From Bacteroidota bacterium (GTDB taxonomy: Bacteria; Bacteroidota; Bacteroidia; Chitinophagales; LD1): 12,938 nucleotides of DNA. The position numbers and the translations under genes are program-made. Within the stretch, counting starts at the first letter, position 1. Every line of letters begins with the position of its first letter. The stretch is from positions 1 to 12,938 of the forward strand of contig JAFDYP010000622.1 in the NCBI GenBank assembly GCA_018267355.1, in the 5' to 3' direction. Under the pieces are notes generated by a model. It saw only the letters and a program-made list of their open reading frames with translations. It did not search any database and had not been told where the DNA came from. Positions 7,343-12,938 of the stretch are shown here, one piece after another.

Positions 7343-7588
7343 ATGAAAAAGACGATCATCGATGTCAGGACACCCGGAGAGTTTTATGGCGGCCATGTAG
7401 AGGGCAGCATCAATATCCCGCTGGGTGAGCTGCAAGGGCGTGTAGATGAGATACGCGCTATGAAGGGACCTATCGTACTCTGCTGTGCCAGCGGTGGCCG
7501 CAGTGGCCAGGCTACAGGCTACCTGCAGAGCCTGGGTATAGAGTGCAGCAATGGCGGCAGCTGGATAGCCCTGCTGAACAACAATTAA
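7343..7588 (+). CDS. Short single-domain rhodanese (sulfurtransferase)
   Basis: An 81-residue cytoplasmic rhodanese. It opens almost directly with the strand IIDVRTPGEF (5-14), followed by GGHVEGSINIPLGEL, and has the active-site loop CCASGGRS, where Cys48 is the persulfide-forming residue and Arg53 completes C-x4-R. It lacks the N-terminal helix of a full domain, so it is near the minimum length for the family. It likely passes sulfane sulfur between thiols; the donor and acceptor are unknown. It lies 12 bp after the DUF6132-type gene and 29 bp before a second rhodanese with the same Cys-Cys loop and a similar NGG[SG]W ending, which suggests a tandem duplication. Confidence 0.9.
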   Translation: MKKTIIDVRTPGEFYGGHVEGSINIPLGELQGRVDEIRAMKGPIVLCCASGGRSGQATGYLQSLGIECSNGGSWIALLNNN

Positions 7589-7617
7589 TTTATCACTACC
7601 AAATACAGAAAGAATAC

Positions 7618-7929
7618 ATGATACAGATGCTGAAAAACCTCTTTGGCCTGGGCCTGGGAGTAGACTACAATGAGCTGATGGCCAAAGGTGCTGTGATAGT
7701 AGACGTACGCACCAAAGGCGAGTACGCAGGCGGCCATATCAAAGGCTCCGTGAATATACCACTCAATAACCTGCAGAACCAGCTGAAGCAGATCAAGAAA
7801 GACCGTCCGGTCATCACCTGCTGCGCCTCCGGCATGCGCAGTGCCTCTGCCAAGGGGATCCTGCAAAGTGCAGGCTACGAAGCCTTCAACGGCGGTGGAT
7901 GGATGAGCCTCAAAAGCAAACTGAACTAA
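7618..7929 (+). CDS. Single-domain rhodanese, tandem paralogue
   Basis: A 103-residue rhodanese from the ATG at 7618; the frame is open earlier but overlaps the upstream gene. An N-terminal segment (MIQMLKNLFGLGLGVDYNEL) precedes VIVDVRTKGEYAGGHIKGSVNIPL. The active loop is CCASGMRS with Cys69 and Arg74 (C-x4-R), and the domain ends NGGGWMSL. It is probably a cytoplasmic sulfurtransferase. Its domain resembles the preceding 81-residue rhodanese throughout but is complete. It is followed after 4 bp by a small membrane protein gene, consistent with one operon and perhaps translational coupling. Confidence 0.9.
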   Translation: MIQMLKNLFGLGLGVDYNELMAKGAVIVDVRTKGEYAGGHIKGSVNIPLNNLQNQLKQIKKDRPVITCCASGMRSASAKGILQSAGYEAFNGGGWMSLKSKLN

Positions 7930-7933
7930 GCAC

Positions 7934-8200
7934 ATGAACACAACCCTTATCAACAGGATCACTACCGGCTGGACCTTCGTCCGTGCGCTGTACCTCATCA
8001 TGGGCCTCATCTTTATGGTGCAGGCTATAGGTGAGCGCCAGTGGATGATGATGGCCTTTGGCGCCTACTTTGGCTCTATGGGCCTCTTCAACTATGGCTG
8101 CGCCTCTGGCGCCTGCTATACAGGCATGACCGATACACGCAGTCAGTATGCAGACAAGACCGTAGAGACAGAGTACGAAGAGGTGCAAGGCCGCCAGTGA
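7934..8200 (+). CDS. Small membrane protein with GCASGAC motif (DUF2892/YgaP-like)
   Basis: An 88-residue protein with two hydrophobic segments at about 14-31 and 37-53, followed by GCASGACYTG with Cys56 and Cys61 and a polar acidic tail. The placement beside rhodaneses and the GWTFVRALYLIMG helix suggest relation to the YgaP-type/DUF2892 membrane domain, which in YgaP is fused to rhodanese; I am only moderately sure. The Cys pair sits just after the second helix, at the membrane surface, and has the same GCA[S/T]GxC pattern as the first gene of this operon. It begins 4 bp after the rhodanese stop codon and is followed by a terminator-like hairpin. Confidence 0.75.
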   Translation: MNTTLINRITTGWTFVRALYLIMGLIFMVQAIGERQWMMMAFGAYFGSMGLFNYGCASGACYTGMTDTRSQYADKTVETEYEEVQGRQ

Positions 8201-8217
8201 TACCATCATAAGACATG

Positions 8218-8261
8218 GCCCGCAGTATCAGCATGAGGGATACTGTGGGCTTTTATTATTT
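8218..8261 (+). terminator. Terminator-like hairpin inside the operon
   Basis: Arms 8218-8229 and 8239-8250 form a 12-bp stem with one G-U pair and a 9-nt loop (AGCATGAGG). A T-rich run, TTTTATTATTT, follows from 8251. It sits between the small membrane protein gene and the lipoprotein gene, so it may terminate part of the transcripts and lower expression of the last gene. Confidence 0.65.
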
Positions 8262-8280
8262 ACCATCAAAAACATATTGT

Positions 8281-8997
8281 ATGAAAAAGACCTTTGGGTT
8301 TCTCACCATCCTGACGGGCATCCTGCTCTATAGCTGCTCCCTGAGCCAGGCCACGGGCAGCGGCGGCCAGCTCAATGTGACTGACTTTGCCGCCAAGGTG
8401 AAGCAACTGCCCGACGCTCCCATACTGGATGTACGTACACCAGGCGAATTTGACAAAGGACACCTGGATCAAGCAAAGAATGTAGACTGGAATGGCAGCG
8501 ACTTTGACGCACAGATAGCCGGCCTGGATAAATCAAAACCGGTGCTGGTATACTGCCTGAGCGGTGGCCGTAGCGGAGCCGCAGCAGCACACATGCGCGC
8601 TGAGGGCTTCAAAGAAGTGTATGAAATGGAGGGCGGCATCATGAAGTGGCGCGCTGCTGACCTGCCACTCACCACCGGCAGCACTGCGGCCAAACCTGCA
8701 GGCATGACGCAGGAGCAGTTTGCCGCTATGGTGAAGTCTGACAAGCTGGTGCTGGTAGACTTTTACGCTGACTGGTGCGCTCCCTGCCAGAAGATGAAAC
8801 CCTACCTGATGGAGATCAAAGCCGACATGAAAGATAAAGTAGAAGTAGTGCGCATCAATGCCGACGACAACCAGGCCCTCTGCCGTGACCTGAAGATAGA
8901 CGCACTGCCGGTCCTGCAGCTCTATCGTGGCGGCCAGCTCTCGTGGACCAATCAAGGCTACATCAGCAAGGAAGAAGTAGTAAAGAAACTCCAATAG
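8281..8997 (+). CDS. Predicted lipoprotein: rhodanese-thioredoxin fusion
   Basis: From the ATG at 8281 (238 residues) the protein begins with MKK, a hydrophobic stretch and LLYSC, giving Cys19 as the likely lipidated residue; the frame opens earlier at 8215 but would bury this signal. Domain 1 (about 30-130) is a rhodanese with ILDVRTPGEFDKGH and active loop YCLSGGRSG (Cys92, Arg97). Domain 2 (about 141-238) is a thioredoxin with DFYADWCAPCQKMKP (Cys166 and Cys169) and cis-Pro210 in ALPVLQLY. The pair suggests that a persulfide on Cys92 can be reduced or transferred by the adjacent thioredoxin outside the cytoplasmic membrane. The redox source is not in the window. It is the last gene of the rhodanese operon, before a strong terminator. 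Confidence 0.92.
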   Translation: MKKTFGFLTILTGILLYSCSLSQATGSGGQLNVTDFAAKVKQLPDAPILDVRTPGEFDKGHLDQAKNVDWNGSDFDAQIAGLDKSKPVLVYCLSGGRSGAAAAHMRAEGFKEVYEMEGGIMKWRAADLPLTTGSTAAKPAGMTQEQFAAMVKSDKLVLVDFYADWCAPCQKMKPYLMEIKADMKDKVEVVRINADDNQALCRDLKIDALPVLQLYRGGQLSWTNQGYISKEEVVKKLQ

Positions 8998-9028
8998 AGG
9001 ATAACTCGTTTCCTTTGTTTTAGAATGG

Positions 9029-9062
9029 CCCGGTCAGCGCTATGCTGACCGGGTTTCTTTTT
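9029..9062 (+). terminator. Intrinsic terminator of the rhodanese operon
   Basis: A perfect 10-bp stem (CCCGGTCAGC at 9029-9038 with GCTGACCGGG at 9044-9053) closes a 5-nt loop and is followed by TTTCTTTTT. It is 31 bp past the stop codon of the lipoprotein gene. Confidence 0.93.
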
Positions 9063-9075
9063 GTAAAGATCATAG

Positions 9076-9111
9076 CAAAGGAAAAGCCCCGGCGGTTTGA
9101 CGGCCAGGGCT
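9076..9111 (-). terminator. Intrinsic terminator of the CoA-disulfide reductase gene
   Basis: Arms 9085-9093 (AGCCCCGGC) and 9103-9111 (GCCAGGGCT) pair at 8 of 9 positions. On the minus strand the stem is followed by TTTTCCTTTG (9085-9076). It lies just past the minus-strand stop codon at 9137 and back to back with the plus-strand terminator. Confidence 0.75.
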
Positions 9112-9136
9112 CCTATCAGTAAAACGATTATAAACA

Positions 9137-10822
9137 TCAGGCTATTACTGCCTGCGCAGGTTGGCTCAATTTCATTTCTGCATCGCAGCTACTCCATGTA
9201 TTGTAGCCGCCTGAGACATTCTTCACTCCTGTGTAGCCGTTTTGCAGCAGTATCTGCTGCGCCAGATAGCCACGCAGACCCACCTGGCAGAATACATTTA
9301 CCGCGCTGCCTGCCGGCACCTCAGCCAGCCTGCTGCGCAGCGAGTCTACCGGTATATTGACCGCGCCGGGTATACTGCCACGGCCAAACTCCTCTGGTGT
9401 GCGCACATCTATGAGCATGGTACCTACCGGCTGCGTAGCCACCTGGTCCCAGTATATCACATTATGTTTGCCCGTCAGGATATTATCTGCTACAAATCCA
9501 GCCATATTGACCGGGTCTTTGGCAGAAGAGTATGGCGGCGCATACGCATGCTCAAACTCCATGAGATCATATATGGTACCTTCCTTGCGGATCAGAGAGG
9601 CGATCACATCCAGACGCTTGTCAGCACCATCATATCCGGCTACCTGTGCGCCATACAGCCTGCCGGTATCCGGTGCAAAGGTGATCTGTATCGTCATCTG
9701 CTGAGAGCCGGGATAGTAGCCAGCGTGAGAGCCGCTGTGCGTGGTAGATACATGATGGGGAATATTGGCTGCGCGGAGGTGTTTGGATGCCATACCTGTC
9801 ACGCCGGTGGTCATATCAAACACTTTCACGATAGCTGTATTGATAGCGCCGTGATATTTTTCTTTATTGCCCAGTACGATGTTATTGGCACAGATGCGGC
9901 CTTGCTTATTGGCGGGACCAGCGAGGTAGGTATTCATCGATACTCCGGTGAAAGGATTGGCAAACTCTATCGCATCACCCACAGCATAGATATCAGGATC
10001 AGAGGTCTGGAGGTATTCATTCACATAGATACCTTTGGCGGTACCGAGCCGGAGCCCTGCACTCACTGCGAGGCGCGTATCAGGACGCACTCCTATGGAG
10101 AGGATCACCACATCAGCATCTATCGGCTCCTGATCTTTCAGCAGCACCTTGAGGCCTGTATCTGTTTTTTCGAAACCTGCCACAGCCGTATTGAGTTTCA
10201 GCTTGACACCCTTAGAGCGGATGTGGCTTTGCACCTTGGCCGCTACGGCAAAATCCAGCGGAGCCAGCACCTGCCCTATCATCTCTATCACAGTCACATC
10301 CATGCCCAGTGCGTGGAGGTTCTCTGCCATCTCCAGACCTATGAAACCTGCACCTACGATCACGGCCTTGCCTGATTTGTGTTTATCCACGTAGGCTTTG
10401 ATATAGTCTGTGTCACTTACATTACGCAGGGTAAAGATCCCCTCTGAGGCGATACCCGGCAGCGGTGGCCGCACCGGATCTGCTCCCGGTGAGAGCACCA
10501 GTCTGTCATAGCTCTCTTCATATTTTTTCCCGGTATTCAGGTCTGTGGCCTGTATTACTTTGCGGGCAGGGTCTATCCCGGTCACCTCAGAGCGGACACG
10601 CACATCTATATTGAAGCGGGCATTGAATGCTGCTGCTGTCTGCACAAAGAGCTTATTGCGCTCCTGTATCACCTCGCCTATGTAGTACGGGAGGCCACAG
10701 TTGGCATAGGAGATATACTCTCCCTTTTCAAAAATGATGATCTCGGCTTTTTCGTCCATTCTCCTCAGACGGGCTGCCGTCCTCACCCCACCAGCCACGA
10801 CACCTACGATGATGTATTTCAT
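9137..10822 (-). CDS. cdr: CoA-disulfide reductase-rhodanese fusion (CoADR-Rhod)
   Basis: A 561-residue FAD- and NAD(P)H-dependent disulfide oxidoreductase. The N-terminal Rossmann segment (2-20) is followed by FEKGEYISYANCGLPYYIG with Cys42, the single redox Cys of the CoADR/NADH oxidase family. GAGFIGLE (157-164) is the NAD(P)H-binding motif and YAVGDA (279-284) the second FAD motif; EFEHAYAPPYSSAKDP (422-437) is typical of the dimerisation domain. From about 450 follows a rhodanese domain with MLIDVRTPEEFGRG and active loop FCQVGLRG (Cys512, Arg517). Characterised fusions of this type reduce CoA disulfide, polysulfide or CoA persulfide. The first Rossmann segment reads VGVVAGG where VGGVAGG is usual. 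It shares an upstream motif with the convergent rhodanese operon, so co-regulation is likely. Confidence 0.93.
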   Translation of the reverse strand: MKYIIVGVVAGGVRTAARLRRMDEKAEIIIFEKGEYISYANCGLPYYIGEVIQERNKLFVQTAAAFNARFNIDVRVRSEVTGIDPARKVIQATDLNTGKKYEESYDRLVLSPGADPVRPPLPGIASEGIFTLRNVSDTDYIKAYVDKHKSGKAVIVGAGFIGLEMAENLHALGMDVTVIEMIGQVLAPLDFAVAAKVQSHIRSKGVKLKLNTAVAGFEKTDTGLKVLLKDQEPIDADVVILSIGVRPDTRLAVSAGLRLGTAKGIYVNEYLQTSDPDIYAVGDAIEFANPFTGVSMNTYLAGPANKQGRICANNIVLGNKEKYHGAINTAIVKVFDMTTGVTGMASKHLRAANIPHHVSTTHSGSHAGYYPGSQQMTIQITFAPDTGRLYGAQVAGYDGADKRLDVIASLIRKEGTIYDLMEFEHAYAPPYSSAKDPVNMAGFVADNILTGKHNVIYWDQVATQPVGTMLIDVRTPEEFGRGSIPGAVNIPVDSLRSRLAEVPAGSAVNVFCQVGLRGYLAQQILLQNGYTGVKNVSGGYNTWSSCDAEMKLSQPAQAVIA

Positions 10823-10843
10823 ATTATATCAGTATTGTGACTG

Positions 10844-10888
10844 CAAAGGTAGCACCACCATCAACGGTACATCGGTACAAATGTTACA
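10844..10888 (-). promoter_or_regulatory. Activator-type promoter of the CoADR-rhodanese gene
   Basis: On the minus strand TGTAACATTTGT (10888-10877), continuing ACCG, lies 37 bp start to start upstream of a perfect -7 box TACCTTTG (10851-10844). The ATG follows at 10822. The block and spacing are the same as at 7048-7092. No TTG -33 element is seen at the usual distance, which suggests dependence on an activator. Confidence 0.65.
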
Positions 10889-10915
10889 GACACCTCACCT
10901 ATCTGCCTTCGGCAT

Positions 10916-10940
10916 CTTTCCTCTCCCAAGGAGAGGAAAG
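10916..10940. repeat. Perfect 11-bp palindromic hairpin, REP-like
   Basis: CTTTCCTCTCC (10916-10926) and GGAGAGGAAAG (10930-10940) are perfect inverted copies around a CAA loop. A small TGCC-TTC-GGCA hairpin sits directly to its left (10904-10914). It lies after the SRPBCC-like gene without a T-tract. It resembles dispersed intergenic palindromes, and may also end transcription from the right. Confidence 0.6.
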
Positions 10941-11000
10941 AACCGCTGGGTCAAATTCGAGCTTATAAGTGTAAGGGCTGTCACTTCCTGGAAAGTGCAA

Positions 11001-11504
11001 TCAATCATACTGATAAGGCTCCTCATGATAGGCCATCTGGCGGATATTCTCCAGTACACGGCCCATGTAGATGCGCCAGAAGGTATTGGCAAAAAGCCAG
11101 TTGAGCGGATACAAGACGGGCACATCAGCATGCAATGTATAAGTATAATCTATCCTGACCTGGCCGGGCGCTACCTCTGTGGTTTGCCACTCTCCTACGA
11201 ATCGGGTAAAGCCTATCATATTCATTTTGAAATCTGCTACCTGTATCTTCCAGTATTGATTCTCCACACGCTCCAGCACAGTATCACTGGATACCTCTCC
11301 ACCGCCAAATAGCAGGGACTTTGCAGCAAAACAGGTCTTGCTATAGCCGGGCTTGCCCCAGTGCTCGTCACCGGTGCAATGCGTGATAGCAGGCATGACG
11401 ATAAATCCTGTATGCACCTTTGATATATCGCAGAGCATAGGCGTTTTGAAAGCCCGCTCCAGCGAACATGCATAAATAGTACTGACCTTGACCCTAAACT
11501 CCAT
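11001..11504 (-). CDS. SRPBCC-like (START/Bet v1 fold) protein
   Basis: A 167-residue cytoplasmic protein without a signal peptide. The opening MEFRVKVSTIYACSLERAFKTPM, the later VENQYWKIQVADFKMNMIGFTRFVGEW, then RIDYTYTLHADVPVLYPLNWLFANTFWRIYMGRVLENIRQM follow the order of the SRPBCC fold: a strand, a short helix region, paired strands and a long C-terminal helix. The ligand is unknown and no catalytic residue can be named. Its ATG is 13 nt after the acs stop codon, and AGAAGG at 11508-11513 (minus strand) is an unusually good Shine-Dalgarno for this window, so translation downstream of acs in one operon is likely. I infer no functional link to acetate metabolism. Confidence 0.68.
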   Translation of the reverse strand: MEFRVKVSTIYACSLERAFKTPMLCDISKVHTGFIVMPAITHCTGDEHWGKPGYSKTCFAAKSLLFGGGEVSSDTVLERVENQYWKIQVADFKMNMIGFTRFVGEWQTTEVAPGQVRIDYTYTLHADVPVLYPLNWLFANTFWRIYMGRVLENIRQMAYHEEPYQYD

Positions 11505-11517
11505 ACGCCTTCTTATA

Positions 11518-12938
11518 TCAATGTATGGCTTCGGCCTTGATCGTGTCCACTACAGACGGGTCTATCAGCGTAGAGGTATCGCCCAGATTGCCGGTATCGC
11601 CCTCTGCTATCTTGCGCAGGATGCGCCGCATGATCTTGCCGCTGCGGGTACGTGGCAGCCCGCGTACGATCTGTATCTTGTCCGGCCGGGCAAAGGCTCC
11701 GATCACCTGTGTCACATGGTCGCGGATGTCTTTATACAATACATCCTTATTCTCGATGTGCTTGTCACAGATCACATAGGCATAGATAGCCTGCCCCTTC
11801 ACATCATGCGGATAGGCCACCACCGCACTTTCTATCACCTCGCCATGCATACTGATGGCGTCTTCCAGCTCGCCGGTACCTATGCGGTGGCCGGACACAT
11901 TGATCACATCATCCACGCGGCCTGTGATACGGTAGTAGCCATCCTCATCCCTGCGGCAGCCATCTCCTGTGAAGTACAGACCTGGATAGGTGCTGAAGTA
12001 GGTCTGCTTGAATCTCGGATGGTCGCCGTACACGCTGCGTGCCATACCCGGCCATGGATGGCGGATGCAGAGATTACCTTCTACGCCGTTGCCCTCGATC
12101 TCATTGCCTTTCTCATCTACCAGCAGCAGCTCTACACCCGGCAGTGGCAGCGTGGCAAAGGCCGGCTTCAGCGGCGTGATGCCAGCCAGTGGTGATATCA
12201 TGACACCTCCGGTCTCGGTCTGCCACCAGGTATCTACTATAGGGCATTTGCCTTTGCCTACATTGTCATGGTACCAGTGCCATGCTTCTTCATTGATCGG
12301 CTCACCCACAGATCCAAGCACCCGCAGGGATGAGAGGTCTTTATCAGCAAAGATATCCTCACCAAAAGCCTGCAGCGAGCGGATAGCAGTAGGTGCCGTA
12401 TAAAAAATATTGACCTTATGCTTGTCTATCAACTCCCAGAAGCGGCCATGATCCGGATAGGTAGGTACGCCCTCAAACATGATGGTCGTAGCACCATTGA
12501 GCAGCGGGCCATAGACGATATAGGAGTGCCCCGTCACCCAGCCGATATCTGCCGTACAGCAAAACACCTCGCCCTCCTGATACTGAAAGACATTCTTGAA
12601 GGTATAGGCTGCAAATACCATATAGCCTGCCGTAGTGTGTAGCACACCCTTAGGCTTGCCCGTAGATCCGGATGTATAGAGTATGAACAGCGGGTCCTCG
12701 GCCTCCACGGTAGCTGCCTTATTTTCCGCATCAGCTTTTTGCCATTCTTCATGCCACCACAGATCCCGGCCCGCCTCCATTTTCACGGGAAGGTTTCGGT
12801 GATTAAATACGATGCATTTCTCTATAGTAGGTGTAGCCTGCAGCGCTGCATCTACTATCCCCTTGAGCTCAAACTTCTTTTCACCGCGAAAGAAGCCATC
12901 AGCAGTGATGATCATGCGGCAGCCGGAGTCATTGACCC
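11518..12938 (-). CDS. acs: Acetyl-CoA synthetase, C-terminal ~470 residues (5' end outside window)
   Basis: The frame is open to the right edge (the codons before Met 12915 read VNDSGCR), so the N-terminal part lies outside the window; full Acs proteins have about 650 residues. It makes acetyl-CoA from acetate, ATP and CoA by way of acetyl-AMP. Visible adenylate-forming motifs are YTSGSTGKPKGV, DIGWVTGHSYIVYGPL, SVGEPINEEAWHWY, DTWWQTETGG and YFTGDGCRRDEDGYYRITGR, the hinge GRVDDVINVSGHRIG, and the C-terminal PRTRSGKIMRRILR. The Lys in SGKIMRR is the residue whose acetylation inactivates Acs in other bacteria. It is followed by an SRPBCC-like gene after 13 nt. Confidence 0.96.
   Translation of the reverse strand, partial: VNDSGCRMIITADGFFRGEKKFELKGIVDAALQATPTIEKCIVFNHRNLPVKMEAGRDLWWHEEWQKADAENKAATVEAEDPLFILYTSGSTGKPKGVLHTTAGYMVFAAYTFKNVFQYQEGEVFCCTADIGWVTGHSYIVYGPLLNGATTIMFEGVPTYPDHGRFWELIDKHKVNIFYTAPTAIRSLQAFGEDIFADKDLSSLRVLGSVGEPINEEAWHWYHDNVGKGKCPIVDTWWQTETGGVMISPLAGITPLKPAFATLPLPGVELLLVDEKGNEIEGNGVEGNLCIRHPWPGMARSVYGDHPRFKQTYFSTYPGLYFTGDGCRRDEDGYYRITGRVDDVINVSGHRIGTGELEDAISMHGEVIESAVVAYPHDVKGQAIYAYVICDKHIENKDVLYKDIRDHVTQVIGAFARPDKIQIVRGLPRTRSGKIMRRILRKIAEGDTGNLGDTSTLIDPSVVDTIKAEAIH

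Noticed and set aside
8215..8280. Upstream start for the rhodanese-thioredoxin gene
   Set aside because: The additional 22 residues overlap the terminator-like hairpin and would place 22 residues in front of a good lipoprotein signal.
9242..10375. Long plus-strand open frame (377 codons)
   Set aside because: It is fully antisense to the CoADR-rhodanese gene, which has clear motifs throughout; the translation is rich in His, Arg, Tyr and Ile and shows no domain.
10985..11001. CACTT-CCTGGA-AAGTG hairpin next to the SRPBCC-like stop codon
   Set aside because: Only 5 bp of stem and no T-tract; too weak to call a terminator.
11488..12195. Plus-strand open frame of 235 codons
   Set aside because: Antisense to the acs coding region; no recognisable motif, and it arises from the codon pattern of acs.

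Overview
The window looks like a chromosomal stretch from a member of the Bacteroidota, probably near Chitinophagaceae; that placement is inference. The support is Bacteroidota-type -7 boxes (TAnnTTTG), mostly weak Shine-Dalgarno sequences, a DUF6132-type membrane protein, and a CoA-disulfide reductase with a C-terminal rhodanese domain next to small rhodaneses. No rRNA, tRNA, CRISPR array, transposase or integrase was seen.

Layout. The left edge (1-854, +) is the A+T-rich 3' part of a putAbiC-like phage abortive-infection gene. An imperfect 17-bp inverted repeat follows, and then a frameshifted AAA/RecA-like ATPase with a C-terminal helix-turn-helix (910-2087, -). After a 344-bp gap come a compact GH37 trehalase (+), convergent tesB (-), a lipoprotein of unknown function (+), a secreted GH33 sialidase (+) and a PhnA/YjdM-type zinc-ribbon protein (+). 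tesB and the lipoprotein gene diverge from a 24-bp palindrome that carries a perfect -7 box on each strand.

The most interesting part is 7048-10888, a sulfane-sulfur (persulfide) locus. One plus-strand operon encodes a DUF6132 membrane protein, two tandem single-domain rhodaneses, a second small membrane protein, and a predicted lipoprotein fusing rhodanese to thioredoxin. The convergent minus-strand gene encodes a CoA-disulfide reductase-rhodanese fusion. Both units start at promoters that share the sequence TGTAACATTTGT exactly 37 bases (start to start) upstream of the -7 box. That is the geometry of a class II Crp/Fnr-type activator site, so the two units probably form one regulon. The two unrelated small membrane proteins share a GCA[S/T]GxC motif, which suggests a thiol relay at the membrane. 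The two units are separated by back-to-back terminators.

The right edge (-) holds an acetyl-CoA synthetase gene (its 5' end lies outside the window) and a closely spaced SRPBCC-like gene, followed by a REP-like palindrome. All functional statements rest on motif reading by eye; no homology search was run.
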